The position numbers and the translations under genes were made by a program. 64,000 bases of DNA. Source: Winslowiella toletana. GTDB taxonomy: Bacteria; Pseudomonadota; Gammaproteobacteria; Enterobacterales; Enterobacteriaceae. The notes under the pieces were generated by a model. It saw only the letters and a program-made list of their open reading frames with translations. It made no database searches and was not told the origin of the DNA. Location: assembly GCF_017875465.1 (NCBI RefSeq), contig NZ_JAGGMQ010000001.1, forward strand, positions 3,410,001 through 3,474,000. The letters run 5' to 3'. Below are positions 9,078 through 22,368 of the stretch, in pieces (within the stretch, counting starts at the first letter, position 1; the number at the start of each line of letters is the position of its first letter).

Positions 9078-9893
9078 TTACCAGCCTTTCACTGCGCCAC
9101 CGTTAAAGATTTTGTTCGCCGCGTCATTTACTTCGTCTGACTGATAAGCCTGAACGAATTTCTTCACGTTTTCCGCGTCTTTATTATCTTCGCGCGCCAC
9201 GATCAGGTTAACGTAAGGTGAATCTTTGTCTTCAACAAAGATGCCGTCTTTGGCTGGGGTCAGGCCAATCTGGCTGGCATAAGTGGTGTTGATGACCGCC
9301 AGGGCAATTTGCTGATCGTCCAGAGAGCGTGGCAGCTGTGGGGCTTCCAGCTCAACCAGCTTCAGTTTTTTCGGGTTCTCAGTGACATCCAGCACGGTTG
9401 GCAGCAGGCCAACACCGTCTTTCAGTTTGATCAGACCCTGTTTCTGCAGCAGCAGCAGGCTACGGCCAAGATTGGTTGGGTCGTTAGGAATGGCGACCTG
9501 AGCGCCTTCCTGCAGTTCATCCAGTGATTTGATCTTTCTGGAGTAGCCCGCGATTGGATAAACAAAGCTGTTGCCGACTGACACCAGTTTATAGCCGCGA
9601 TCTTTGATCTGCTGATCCAGATACGGTTTGTGCTGGAAGGCGTTAACGTCGATGTCGCCTTTGCTCAGCGCTTCGTTTGGCAGCACGTAGTCGTTAAAGG
9701 TGACCAGCTCAACATCCAGACCGTATTTCTCTTTCGCCACTTTCTGCGCGATTTCAGCAACCTGCTGTTCAGCGCCGACAATCACACCCACTTTAATGTG
9801 GTTTGGATCTTTCTCTTCCTGACCACAACCAGCCAGCGCCAGTGAACCAATCAGCGCACCCACAGCGGCAAGAGTTTTTAATTTAAAAGACAT
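9078..9893 (-). CDS. metQ: D/L-methionine-binding lipoprotein MetQ
   Basis: The substrate-binding component of the MetNIQ methionine importer. With the ATG at 9893 it has 271 residues (same as E. coli), a signal peptide and lipobox LAGC at about residues 20-23. NlpA-type domain motifs follow ('HIKVGVIVGAEQQVAEIAQ', 'FVQAYQSDEVNDAANKIF'). A start at 9968 would run into metI and is rejected. It is the last gene of the operon. Confidence 0.97.
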   Translation of the reverse strand: MSFKLKTLAAVGALIGSLALAGCGQEEKDPNHIKVGVIVGAEQQVAEIAQKVAKEKYGLDVELVTFNDYVLPNEALSKGDIDVNAFQHKPYLDQQIKDRGYKLVSVGNSFVYPIAGYSRKIKSLDELQEGAQVAIPNDPTNLGRSLLLLQKQGLIKLKDGVGLLPTVLDVTENPKKLKLVELEAPQLPRSLDDQQIALAVINTTYASQIGLTPAKDGIFVEDKDSPYVNLIVAREDNKDAENVKKFVQAYQSDEVNDAANKIFNGGAVKGW

Positions 9894-9930
9894 ATCCGTT
9901 CCTTCAAAATGAAATTGATGTTGCTTGTGT

Positions 9931-10584
9931 TTACTTGTGGGTGACTGCGCGAACGATGCGATCACCACAGAATTGAATCAAATACACCAAAACCACCAAT
10001 AATACTAATACCGTATTCATCACAGTGGCGTTGTATCCGATATAACCGTACTGATAGCCAATCTGACCCAGACCACCGGCACCGACAGCACCCCCCATTG
10101 CTGAGTAACCCACCAGTGTAATCAGGGTAATTGTAGCGGCATTTACCAGTCCCGGCAGCGCTTCAGGCAGCAGCACTTTACGGATGATCTGCAGCGGCGT
10201 GGCGCCCATGGCGCGCGAGGCTTCAATCAGTCCGGTTGGCAGTTCCAGCAGGGTATTTTCCACCATACGCGCAATAAAGGGTGCGGCGCCGACGGTCAGC
10301 GGCACAATCGCGGCCTGCAAACCGATGGAGGTGCCGACAATCAGGCGGGTAAACGGAATCATCCAGACCAGCAGGATAATAAAAGGAATCGAGCGGAAGA
10401 TATTCACTGCGGCGGAGAGCACGCGGTACAGCTTCGCGCCTTCCATAATCTGTCCCGGACGGGTGATATACAACAGTACGCCTACCGGCAGACCGAGCAC
10501 AAAACCCATAAAGCCAGAGACAAAGGTCATCATCAGGGTTTCCCACACACCCCGGCCCAGTAACCACATCATTGCCTCAGACAT
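9931..10584 (-). CDS. metI: methionine ABC transporter permease MetI
   Basis: A 217-residue inner-membrane permease with five predicted transmembrane helices and the EAA loop '[25 protein letters not shown]' that docks on MetN. Same length as E. coli MetI. Its start overlaps the metN end by 8 bp. Confidence 0.97.
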   Translation of the reverse strand: MSEAMMWLLGRGVWETLMMTFVSGFMGFVLGLPVGVLLYITRPGQIMEGAKLYRVLSAAVNIFRSIPFIILLVWMIPFTRLIVGTSIGLQAAIVPLTVGAAPFIARMVENTLLELPTGLIEASRAMGATPLQIIRKVLLPEALPGLVNAATITLITLVGYSAMGGAVGAGGLGQIGYQYGYIGYNATVMNTVLVLLVVLVYLIQFCGDRIVRAVTHK

Positions 10585-11608
10585 AACCTAATACCTCAAC
10601 TTTCACGTGATGTTCTTGCAGGAAGGCGATCGCAGCAGCAGTATCCGCCTCATCACCGTCCATTTCAGCCAGCATGATGCCGAATTTCACGCCACCGGCG
10701 TAATCCATCTGCGCGCTGATAATATTGTTATTAACATTAAAGCGGCGCGCCGCTTCTGACAGCAGCGGGGCATCAACGGACTGGCCGGTGAACTCCAGAC
10801 GTAACAGCGGCACGGTATCGGTTTTGGCTTCCGGCAACAGGCGGTCCAGATAATCCTGGGGAATATCGAGATGCAGCGTGGACTGAATAAACTGCTGGGC
10901 CAGCGGGGTTTTCGGGTGCGAGAACACTTCGCTGACGCTGTCTTTTTCAATCAGCTCACCATTACTGATCACTGCTACCTGATCGCAGATGCGTTTGACC
11001 ACATCCATTTCATGAGTGATCAACAGAATGGTAATACCAAGACGACGGTTAATATCTTTCAGTAATTCCAGAATCGAGCGGGTAGTTGCCGGGTCGAGGG
11101 CGCTGGTGGCCTCATCGCACAGCAATACTTTAGGGTTGCTGGCCAGTGCCCGGGCAATCGCCACGCGCTGCTTCTGCCCACCGGAAAGATTGGCTGGCCA
11201 GACATCTTTCTTATCCGCCAGGCCCACAAGGTCGAGTAATTCAATCACCCGCTGTTTGATCTGTTCACGCGACAGATTGCCTAACTCTAACGGCAGGGCG
11301 ATATTGCCAAATACCGTACGTGAGTTCAGCAGGTTAAAGTGCTGGAAAATCATACCAATCTGACGACGGGCATGGGTCAGCTCTCCCTCTGACAGAGTCG
11401 TGAGCTCCTGGCCATCGACCAGCACGCTGCCGGAAGTGGGGCGTTCAAGCAGGTTAACGCAGCGGATCAGCGTACTTTTGCCCGCGCCAGATGCGCCAAT
11501 TACGCCGTAAATCTGTCCGGCGGGCACGTGCAGGCTGACATCTGACAACGCAGTAATGTTGCGTGAGCCTTGCTGGAACACTTTGGTGATATTTGAAAGT
11601 TTTATCAT
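10577..11608 (-). CDS. metN: methionine ABC transporter ATPase MetN
   Basis: The 343-residue ATPase energises methionine import. It shows Walker [10 protein letters not shown], signature LSGGQKQR, Walker B '[12 protein letters not shown]', and a C-terminal regulatory ACT-like domain that binds methionine and causes trans-inhibition in the E. coli protein. It is the first gene of metN-metI-metQ. A MetJ box lies about 90 bp upstream. Confidence 0.97.
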   Translation of the reverse strand: MIKLSNITKVFQQGSRNITALSDVSLHVPAGQIYGVIGASGAGKSTLIRCVNLLERPTSGSVLVDGQELTTLSEGELTHARRQIGMIFQHFNLLNSRTVFGNIALPLELGNLSREQIKQRVIELLDLVGLADKKDVWPANLSGGQKQRVAIARALASNPKVLLCDEATSALDPATTRSILELLKDINRRLGITILLITHEMDVVKRICDQVAVISNGELIEKDSVSEVFSHPKTPLAQQFIQSTLHLDIPQDYLDRLLPEAKTDTVPLLRLEFTGQSVDAPLLSEAARRFNVNNNIISAQMDYAGGVKFGIMLAEMDGDEADTAAAIAFLQEHHVKVEVLGYV

Positions 11609-11692
11609 TGAGTTATTTATTATCGTGATGAAAGTTGTCCGTGGTGTGGCTTAGCGTCAATCTTCGCTATCGCGAAATTTGAATGGATGGTA

Positions 11693-11708
11693 AGGCATCC
11701 AGACGTCT
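11693..11708. promoter_or_regulatory. MetJ operator (met boxes) upstream of metN
   Basis: A perfect met box AGACGTCT at 11701-11708 abuts a 5/8 box (AGGCATCC) at 11693-11700. MetJ-SAM binds tandem 8-mers, so metNIQ should be repressed when methionine is plentiful. The divergent gmhB starts 90 bp away. Confidence 0.8.
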
Positions 11709-11797
11709 AAATCAATCGAAGTCATTCAATCTGGCATTCTCTCTTTTATTGCAATCATGCGATACTGTGCAGCAAATTTAGTAGCAGGAGTTTCTAC

Positions 11798-12358
11798 GTG
11801 GCAGAGCTTGTACCCGCAATTTTCCTTGATCGTGATGGCACGATAAATGTCGATCACGGCTATGTTCATGAAATCGATAACTTCCAGTTTATCGATGGCG
11901 TGATTGACGCCATGCGTGAACTTAAAAAAATGGGCTTTGCGCTGGTGCTGGTGACTAACCAGTCCGGTATCGCGCGCGGTATGTTTACTGAAGATCAATT
12001 TATCAGCCTTACCGAGTGGATGGACTGGTCGCTGGCCGATCGCGAAGTCGACCTCGACGGCATCTATTTCTGTCCGCATCATCCGGATGCAACGGAAGAC
12101 GCTTACCGCCAGCAGTGCGATTGTCGTAAACCGCAGCCGGGCATGTTGCTGTCGGCTCAGCAGGAACTGAACATCGATATGGCTGCTTCTTATATAGTAG
12201 GTGACAAGATTGAGGATATCCTGGCGGGTAAAGCGGCTGGCGTCGGTAAAAAAGTACTGGTCCGTAGCGGTAAGCCTGTCACTGCTGAAGGTGAAGCTGC
12301 AGCAGATTGGGTAATTAATAGCCTTGCAGAGCTACCGCAACGCATTAAACAGGGTTAA
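11798..12358 (+). CDS. gmhB: D-glycero-beta-D-manno-heptose 1,7-bisphosphate 7-phosphatase GmhB
   Basis: GmhB removes the 7-phosphate in ADP-heptose synthesis for the LPS inner core. The 186-residue HAD phosphatase has motif I FLDRDGT, motif II VTNQSG, a Cys/His zinc loop ('[21 protein letters not shown]') and 'VGDKIEDI'. It starts at GTG 11798, with CAGGAG 8 nt upstream, as in E. coli. gmhA, an earlier step of the pathway, is also in the window. Confidence 0.96.
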   Translation: MAELVPAIFLDRDGTINVDHGYVHEIDNFQFIDGVIDAMRELKKMGFALVLVTNQSGIARGMFTEDQFISLTEWMDWSLADREVDLDGIYFCPHHPDATEDAYRQQCDCRKPQPGMLLSAQQELNIDMAASYIVGDKIEDILAGKAAGVGKKVLVRSGKPVTAEGEAAADWVINSLAELPQRIKQG

Positions 12359-12424
12359 AAAACAGCGTTTCGTACGAAGTTGCGGCAAGTGGCATGAAAG
12401 TGGCAAAAAAGTTTAGATTTGTGC

Positions 12425-12452
12425 TTGCTATCCCTCAGGAGCTCCCTATAAT
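12425..12452 (+). promoter_or_regulatory. rRNA operon promoter P1
   Basis: -35 TTGCTA and -10 TATAAT with a 16-bp spacer and a GCGC discriminator, laid out like E. coli rrn P1. The AT-rich tract just upstream (about 12405-12422) fits an UP element. The GC-rich discriminator is the feature that makes P1 sensitive to ppGpp and DksA. Confidence 0.9.
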
Positions 12453-12559
12453 GCGCAACCACTGAGACGGAACAACGGCTTACACAGCGGCGGCTCAGGA
12501 GGTTCGGGAAGCGAGTTAATCGGTTCTGAACCGCCGGAGAAAAACTTCTGAAAACGGGG

Positions 12560-12587
12560 TTGACTCTGAGGGAGGAAAGCGTAATAT
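12560..12587 (+). promoter_or_regulatory. rRNA operon promoter P2
   Basis: -35 TTGACT, 16-bp spacer, -10 TAATAT, about 135 bp downstream of P1, the usual tandem arrangement. Confidence 0.85.
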
Positions 12588-12627
12588 ACGCCACCTCGCA
12601 GCAGCAGACGAAGTCGCTGATTGCACT

Positions 12628-12639
12628 GCTCTTTAACAA
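12628..12639 (+). promoter_or_regulatory. rRNA leader boxA antitermination site
   Basis: TGCTCTTTAACA, the NusB/NusE (S10) loading site of rRNA leaders. A second copy-like 'TGCTCTTTAA' lies before 23S at about 14660. Confidence 0.9.
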
Positions 12640-12783
12640 TTTATCAGACAATCTGTGTGGGCACTCGCAGGGTTGATATCGCAAACCATCCCCGGATGGA
12701 AAAAATTTGAAATATCAAGTCTCAAGAGTGACTACTATATTCATTACGAATAACAGTTTTAATTCTTTGAGCATCAAGCTTTT

Positions 12784-14326
<1,543 letters not shown>

Positions 14327-14500
14327 CCTATGTGAAGATACTCCGCGCAGTGCCCACACAGATTGTCTGATGAAAAAAGTAATGAGCAAGCGTCTTTTTG
14401 CGTAAGGTTCGGTGACAAATAAGTTTGTCGCTCAGATTTGCAGGCAAATCTTCACCTTTACACAAAAATAGCCAGTCAGTGACTGGCTGACAATTTTTGT

Positions 14501-14576
14501 GTCCCCATCGTCTAGAGGCCCAGGACACTGCCCTTTCACGGCTGTAACAGGGGTTCGAATCCCCTTGGGGACGCCA
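14501..14576 (+). tRNA. gltT-like: tRNA-Glu (TTC)
   Basis: A 76-nt tRNA with acceptor GTCCCCA/TGGGGAC, anticodon TTC at 14535-14537, T-loop GGTTCGAATCC and an encoded CCA. It is the only tRNA in the 16S-23S spacer. E. coli rrnH at this map position has Ile and Ala tRNAs instead. Confidence 0.98.
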
Positions 14577-14802
14577 TACTCTGATAACGATGTGAAAGAC
14601 GTTATCAACCCAGTATCTCAAAACTGATTAGGCCGCAAGGCGAGTCACGTTTGAGATATTTGCTCTTTAAAAATCCGGAACAAGCTGAAAATTGAAACGA
14701 TATGTCGTCTCATTTCTCCGTAATAAGAAATGAAGCACGATATATTCGAGTCTCTCAAATGCTTGCAGCTCTGAAGAGTCGAAAGACACTTCCGGGTTGT
14801 GA

Positions 14803-17710
<2,908 letters not shown>

Positions 17711-17790
17711 ACAACACCAGAAGTGTTTTGGTGAGCGTTGAGAGAGACGCGACAGTATTCAGCTTGTTCACCGGAATTAAGTCCGAAGGA

Positions 17791-17891
17791 TTTTGCGCTG
17801 TGACAAGGCGGCAACTGAGACGGCATGAAGGAGCATACAGAAGTATGTGACTGAGTGACGCGAAGGCAGCCAACGCGGTCAGAGCGTAAAA
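17791..17891 (+). repeat. ERIC-like (IRU) element in the 23S-5S spacer
   Basis: About 100 bp with terminal inverted repeats (TTTTGCGCTGTGAC at the left; the right end reversed reads TTTTACGCTCTGAC). The core 'AGGAGCATACAGAAGTATG' with 'TGACTGAGTGACGCGAAGG' and 'GCAGCCAACGCGG' corresponds to the ERIC palindrome centre. It lengthens the 23S-5S spacer to 206 bp, against roughly 90 bp in E. coli. It is transcribed as part of the pre-rRNA. Confidence 0.75.
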
Positions 17892-17916
17892 GACACAGGA
17901 CAGAGCACAAAGAATT

Positions 17917-18036
17917 TGCCTGGCGGCTTTAGCGCGGTGGTCCCACCTGACCCCATGCCGAACTCAGAAGTGAAACGCCGTAGCGCCGATGGTAGTGTGG
18001 GGTCTCCCCATGCGAGAGTAGGGAACTGCCAGGCAT
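17917..18036 (+). rRNA. rrf: 5S ribosomal RNA
   Basis: A 120-nt gene from TGCCTGGCGGC to GAACTGCCAGGCAT. Both ends pair as helix I. Confidence 0.98.
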
Positions 18037-18120
18037 CAAATTAGTACCATTTCCCGTGACACGGAAATGAGAGAAACACCTGAATTCAGACGTCATGTCT
18101 GGGATCAGTACAGAATCGGT

Positions 18121-18197
18121 GGAGCGGTAGTTCAGTTGGTTAGAATACCTGCCTGTCACGCAGGGGGTCGCGGGTTCGAGCCCCGTCCGTTCCGCCA
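18121..18197 (+). tRNA. aspU: tRNA-Asp (GTC), distal gene of the rRNA operon
   Basis: A 77-nt tRNA with anticodon GTC at 18155-18157 and an encoded CCA. It follows 5S as aspU does in E. coli rrnH. It is identical to the second tRNA-Asp at 32592-32668. Confidence 0.98.
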
Positions 18198-18208
18198 CTT
18201 ATTACGAA

Positions 18209-18236
18209 AGCCCTGAGCATCTGCTCAGGGCTTTTT
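18209..18236 (+). terminator. intrinsic terminator of the rRNA operon
   Basis: A GCCCTGAGCA/TGCTCAGGGC stem followed by TTTTT, 12 bp after tRNA-Asp. Confidence 0.92.
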
Positions 18237-18371
18237 CGTATGTCTGAAATAGTGCTATTCTTGTCTTTTAGTCACAAGTGTTATGCTGAAAGTCGGCTTT
18301 TTCAGCAACAATATCACTGCCATACTCTCCTCACTTTCAGCAAAACTGTTTATAAAGGATATGAGGACATT

Positions 18372-19178
18372 ATGACAATTCCCGCTTTTGGCTTAGGCAC
18401 TTTCCGTTTGCAGGATGATGTGGTTATCGCATCGGTAAAAAACGCACTGGATCTGGGATATCGGGCAATCGACACCGCGCAGATTTACGGTAATGAAGCC
18501 GCTGTTGGGCAGGCAATTGCAGAAAGCGGCGTGGCGCGCGAAGAATTGTTTATCACCACGAAAATCTGGATTGAAAACCTCACGGCAGAAGCGCTGGCTC
18601 CCAGCCTGAAAGAGAGTCTGGCCAAATTGCGTACCGATTACGTTGATCTTACCCTGATCCACTGGCCATCGCCTGGCGCTGCGGTCCCGGTAGCTGAAAC
18701 CATGCAGGCACTGGTTGCGGCGAAACAGGCCGGACTGACGCGTGCGATCGGTATCTCTAACTTCACCACGGAACTGATGCAGCAAGCGATTGATGCCGTT
18801 GGTGTAGCAGAAATCGCCACCAATCAGATTGAATTACACCCGTATCTGCAAAACCGTAAAGTTGTGGCGTTTGCCCGGCAGAATGGCATCCCTGTTACAT
18901 CCTATATGACGCTGGCTTATGGTAAGGCGTTAACCGACGGCGTAATTCAGGTCATTGCAGACAAGCATCAGGCCACGACTGCACAGGTTATTCTTGCCTG
19001 GGCGATGCAGTCAGGTTATGCGGTAATACCATCTTCTACCAAACGGACAAACCTTGCGAGTAACCTGCTGGCGCAATCACTAAAGCTGGATGAGGCAGAT
19101 ATGACGAAGATTGCCACACTGGACAGCAATGACCGTCTGGTGAGTCCGGAAGGACTGGCACCCGCCTGGGATCGCTAG
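18372..19178 (+). CDS. dkgB: 2,5-diketo-D-gluconate reductase B / methylglyoxal reductase
   Basis: A 268-residue aldo-keto reductase, one residue longer than E. coli DkgB (YafB). The AKR tetrad is visible: Asp in '[11 protein letters not shown]', Tyr in the same motif, Lys in TTKIW and His in LIHWPSP. The NADPH-binding '[15 protein letters not shown]' lies near the C-terminus. ATG 18372 is preferred to the in-frame 18240 start, which lies in the rrn terminator. It reduces methylglyoxal and 2,5-diketogluconate in known members. Confidence 0.95.
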   Translation: MTIPAFGLGTFRLQDDVVIASVKNALDLGYRAIDTAQIYGNEAAVGQAIAESGVAREELFITTKIWIENLTAEALAPSLKESLAKLRTDYVDLTLIHWPSPGAAVPVAETMQALVAAKQAGLTRAIGISNFTTELMQQAIDAVGVAEIATNQIELHPYLQNRKVVAFARQNGIPVTSYMTLAYGKALTDGVIQVIADKHQATTAQVILAWAMQSGYAVIPSSTKRTNLASNLLAQSLKLDEADMTKIATLDSNDRLVSPEGLAPAWDR

Positions 19179-19192
19179 TCTGAAGTACGACC

Positions 19193-19220
19193 GGACAGCC
19201 TTCACTCCCGAAGGCTGTCC
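19193..19220 (+). terminator. hairpin downstream of dkgB
   Basis: An 11-bp perfect stem GGACAGCCTTC/GAAGGCTGTCC with a 6-nt loop, 14 bp after the dkgB stop. There is no clear T-run, so termination is probable rather than certain. Confidence 0.5.
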
Positions 19221-19404
19221 GTTGATAGCAATATCCCCGATGCACATATCCACCATCACATCTCCCACTATTACTTTTAAATTCCTTATCAATTAAGCAT
19301 TAAGCGCAGTAATCGCTTGCTGGTTTTGAATCTCTCAATTGAACAGTGCAATAAGTCCGTATAGAAACCGGCTGGCAATATTTTAATGCTGAGAAGCATA
19401 ATAA

Positions 19405-19420
19405 TGTGAAATAAATCACA
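19405..19420. promoter_or_regulatory. CRP-binding site (perfect consensus)
   Basis: TGTGA-AATAAA-TCACA, 10/10 to the CRP half-site consensus with the 6-bp spacer. It lies upstream of the PTS operon. Confidence 0.8.
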
Positions 19421-19538
19421 AAAACAGCAACGGCTTATTTAGTGAAAATAAACTTTCAGAGCGGATTTAGATCACATAAAAAATTAAGAGTAAAAACAAT
19501 AAATTAAGTAAAAATTGCGTAAAAAGCGTAAAAAATAA

Positions 19539-19554
19539 AGTGATTTATATCACA
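19539..19554. promoter_or_regulatory. CRP-binding site (9/10)
   Basis: AGTGA-TTTATA-TCACA, one mismatch to consensus. Confidence 0.7.
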
Positions 19555-19612
19555 AAATTTCACGAAATTAACCACTGTCAACACCTGCTGCTGGAGAAAA
19601 TCATTGCATAAA

Positions 19613-19628
19613 TGTGATATCCGTCAAA
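19613..19628. promoter_or_regulatory. CRP-binding site (9/10)
   Basis: TGTGA-TATCCG-TCAAA, one mismatch in the right half (C to A at its fourth base). It is the closest site to the first gene. Its centre would be at about -41 if the -10 is TAACAT at 19649. Confidence 0.6.
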
Positions 19629-19695
19629 AAAATTAATCCCGGCATCTTTAACATTAAATCCACATTAACCGGTAAATGTTTATCTGAGGTCAGCC

Positions 19696-20676
19696 ATGAA
19701 AATAGGATTAGTAATAAGTGGTGGTGATGTCAGTGGCATGAATAACTTTCTGTTTCAGGTTAACCGGATGACCGAATCTGAAATGGTGATTTTTGATGGC
19801 GGCATTAATGGCCTGATAGAGAATCGTGCGAAGGAAATATCACGCCGCGATTTAGTGGATCTTTCCATCTCTTCTGTACCGTTAATCTCTTCCGGCAGAA
19901 AAGAGGATAAATGTAAAAAGTCTGACTACGAGAAAATTGTCAAAAATATCCGCCAGAAAAAACTCGACTGTCTGATTATGGGCGGCGGAGATGGCTCTTT
20001 TCAGTTTTTAAAAGTTCTCAGCAGCTATGGCGTTAACTGTTATGGCATCGGTATGACCATTGATAACGATATCACGGGTAACAGTTATACCATCGGATTT
20101 TCGACTGCCTGCGAACAGGTCATTGCTGAGGTGGGGAAATTACGTAATACCGGCCGCGGCCTGCCAGGACGGATATTTATGATCGAACTGCTGGGCGGCT
20201 ATTGTGGTGAGTTAACCTTACAAGCCGCGCTGAAAAGCAATGCCGATATCGCACTTATTCCTGAATCGCCATGGAATATTGATCTGCTGGCGCAGAAAAT
20301 CAGGGATAAGATTAAAGTGCAGAATAGCGTAATTATTTTATGTTCTGAAGGCTATACCAAAGAGTATACCCCTGGATTTCAGGGTGCGATTGATACCATG
20401 ATTGGCAAAATTGAGCACAAAATTGGTATCCGCATCAGAAAAACTATTCTGGGTTATGGATTAAGAAATGGCACGCCAACCGGTGAGGAGATTATTCAGG
20501 GCGCCATTCTGGCGGAAGAAGTTGTAAGGTGTATTAACAGCGGCCTGACTAATAAAATCATTGTTATAAACAATAATAATAAGGCTATCCCGATCGATCT
20601 TGAAAACTCCGACAAACGTCTGGTGGATGAAGATAGTAATCTCTACAAACTGGCTAAAGTAAATAACCTTATCTGA
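19696..20676 (+). CDS. PfkA-family sugar-phosphate kinase with altered substrate site
   Basis: A 326-residue 6-phosphofructokinase-family enzyme. Conserved nucleotide and catalytic motifs are GGD..GMN (9-16), GGDGS (97-101) and TIDND (121-125, catalytic Asp). By alignment to E. coli PfkA, the fructose-6-P ligands Arg171 and His249 are replaced by Gly168 and Tyr254, while Arg162, Arg243 and Arg252 equivalents remain. The residue before TIDND is Met120, where ATP enzymes have Gly and PPi enzymes Lys. It heads the operon (SD TGAGG). With a downstream LacD-type aldolase it probably 1-phosphorylates a ketose 6-phosphate other than fructose 6-P (inference). Confidence 0.85.
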   Translation: MKIGLVISGGDVSGMNNFLFQVNRMTESEMVIFDGGINGLIENRAKEISRRDLVDLSISSVPLISSGRKEDKCKKSDYEKIVKNIRQKKLDCLIMGGGDGSFQFLKVLSSYGVNCYGIGMTIDNDITGNSYTIGFSTACEQVIAEVGKLRNTGRGLPGRIFMIELLGGYCGELTLQAALKSNADIALIPESPWNIDLLAQKIRDKIKVQNSVIILCSEGYTKEYTPGFQGAIDTMIGKIEHKIGIRIRKTILGYGLRNGTPTGEEIIQGAILAEEVVRCINSGLTNKIIVINNNNKAIPIDLENSDKRLVDEDSNLYKLAKVNNLI

Positions 20677-20685
20677 GGTAATAAC

Positions 20686-20976
20686 ATGCTTAAAGTACTC
20701 TGCGTATGTGGCTGCGGTCTCGGCTCAAGCTTTGCTATTGAAATGAGCGCGAAATCGGTATTGCAAAAATTATCGATTGAAGCTGATATCGATCACACTA
20801 CGGTATCCGAAGCTTCATCTTTTAAATATGACATTATTCTTACCCAGAAAATGTTTGCTGACATCTTAACCTCAGATGCCAGCGAGGAAGATAAGAAACG
20901 AGTCATCATATTAAACAAGCTCACTGATAAAAAAGAGATAGAAGAGAAAATCCTGGCTTATATAAATTCAAAATAA
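20686..20976 (+). CDS. PTS enzyme IIB, ascorbate (UlaB/SgcB) type
   Basis: A 96-residue cytoplasmic phosphocarrier. The phosphocysteine motif CGCGLGSS begins at residue 8 (Cys8), as in UlaB 'CGNGQGSS'. It accepts phosphate from IIA and passes it to sugar bound in IIC. It starts 10 bp after the kinase gene, with GAGG overlapping the kinase stop. The sugar is not predictable from IIB. Confidence 0.88.
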   Translation: MLKVLCVCGCGLGSSFAIEMSAKSVLQKLSIEADIDHTTVSEASSFKYDIILTQKMFADILTSDASEEDKKRVIILNKLTDKKEIEEKILAYINSK

Positions 20977-20990
20977 AGTTGAGGTGGTAA

Positions 20991-22328
20991 GTGGACGCTA
21001 TTATTCATTTTATTGTGAAGGATTTTCTCGGCCAGGCTTCGATACTTATTGCGTTAATCGCCATGCTTGGTCTGATCCTGCAAAAAAAATCTGTCGGTAA
21101 AACTATCGAGGGAACATTTAAAACGCTGCTTGGCTTTCTGATCATGATGGCAGGCATCAATATCATTGTTGAAGCCCTGACCTATCTGAATGATATCTTT
21201 ACCAGCGGTTTTGGCATGAAGGGATACATTACCGATGTTGCGGCTATCGCTGGCGTGGCAAACCGTGAGCTGGGTTCTGAAGTGGCGCTGACGCTGTTGG
21301 TGATTTTTGCTGTTAACATCATTATTGCGCGTATTACGCCATTTAAATATATCTTCCTCACTGGCCAGGCGCTGTTATGGATGGCGACCATCGGAACCGT
21401 TATTGGTTACAAGGCCGGGCTGACGGGCGCGACCCTGATTCTGACCGGCGGCATATTTGGCGGCATTATGGCGGTGTTAATGCCGGCCATCGCCCAGCCA
21501 ATAGTGCGCAAGATCACCGACTCCGATGATGTCGCCCTCGGTCACTTCTGTACTATTGGTTATCTGGTGCAGGCTGCCGTCGCGCGCGCCATTGGCAAGA
21601 ACTCACGTTCAACTGAGGATTTAGAGTTACCGGATAACTTTAAGTTTCTGCAGGACACCTACCTGTCAATGGCTGTCATTATGGTGCCGATGTATATCAT
21701 TCCGGCCATTTTTGCCGGCCCGACTTATATTGCACAGTTTGCCGGCGAAACAAATTACATCATGTATTCGTTTATGCAGTCGATGCAGTTTGTCGCAGGT
21801 GTGTTTGTGCTGTATAGCGGCGTGCGTTTACTGCTGAATGAACTGGTTCCGGCTTTCCGTGGTATTGCGATGCGTCTGGTCCCTAATGCTAAACCTGCGC
21901 TTGATTGCCCGGTGTTATTCCCCTATGCCCCTAACGCGGTGATTGTCGGCTTCCTTGCCACCACTGTTGGATCGATTATCGGTATGATCGTATTCCCGAT
22001 GTTTGGTCTGGCGATGATTCTGCCTGGCTTGCTGACCAACTTCTTTGCCGGCGGGGCTGCCGGGGTGTTTGGTAACGCTATGGGCGGCAGAAAAGGGGCG
22101 ATTATCGGCGGTGTGGTGCACGGCCTGTTTATTACCTTCCTGCCGGCCATCCTGGTGCCCCTGCTGGAAACCTTCGGCTTTAAGGGCGTCACCTTTAGTG
22201 ATTCAGATGTGATTAGCACCGGTCTGGTACTGGGGCATGCCTTCCAGCATGACTGGCCATTCGTTATCGGTTTTATTGCCTTTGTAATATTGATTGTCTG
22301 GTTTGCTAACCGAAAACTGAGTAAGTAA
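20991..22328 (+). CDS. PTS enzyme IIC, ascorbate (UlaA) type
   Basis: A 445-residue membrane permease of the L-ascorbate PTS superfamily, with around eleven hydrophobic segments and family motifs such as 'FLTGQALLWMATIGTVIGY', 'NFFAGGAAGVFGNAMGG' and 'GHAFQHDW'. It starts at GTG 20991 behind GAGGTGGTAA. The best-known relatives transport L-ascorbate to the 6-phosphate. The accompanying kinase and aldolase, and the absence of ula lactonase, decarboxylase or epimerase genes, argue against ascorbate here (inference). Confidence 0.88.
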   Translation: MDAIIHFIVKDFLGQASILIALIAMLGLILQKKSVGKTIEGTFKTLLGFLIMMAGINIIVEALTYLNDIFTSGFGMKGYITDVAAIAGVANRELGSEVALTLLVIFAVNIIIARITPFKYIFLTGQALLWMATIGTVIGYKAGLTGATLILTGGIFGGIMAVLMPAIAQPIVRKITDSDDVALGHFCTIGYLVQAAVARAIGKNSRSTEDLELPDNFKFLQDTYLSMAVIMVPMYIIPAIFAGPTYIAQFAGETNYIMYSFMQSMQFVAGVFVLYSGVRLLLNELVPAFRGIAMRLVPNAKPALDCPVLFPYAPNAVIVGFLATTVGSIIGMIVFPMFGLAMILPGLLTNFFAGGAAGVFGNAMGGRKGAIIGGVVHGLFITFLPAILVPLLETFGFKGVTFSDSDVISTGLVLGHAFQHDWPFVIGFIAFVILIVWFANRKLSK

Positions 22329-22368
22329 TCCGGCTTAATTCTGGCCTCTGACGATATGAGGAGAGATT

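Larger units (their letters stand above)
19221..19695 (+). other. AT-rich regulatory region of the PTS operon
   Basis: About 475 bp without a credible ORF, strikingly AT-rich with many A-tracts. It carries three CRP-like sites (separate entries) and a weaker fourth at 19461-19476 (right half TCACA only). A plausible -10 TAACAT at 19649-19654 is spaced correctly for a class II CRP promoter using the site at 19613. The length and A-tracts also suit H-NS or a divergently acting regulator, which is inference. Confidence 0.6.

Noticed and set aside
14456..14500. Palindrome CCAGTCAGTGACTGG before tRNA-Glu as a mobile repeat
   Set aside because: It lies in the rRNA spacer, where processing stems are expected, and does not match ERIC or REP.
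20991..22328. Calling the PTS system an L-ascorbate (ula) operon
   Set aside because: No UlaG lactonase, UlaD decarboxylase, UlaE/UlaF epimerases or UlaR. The associated kinase and aldolase imply a different sugar.
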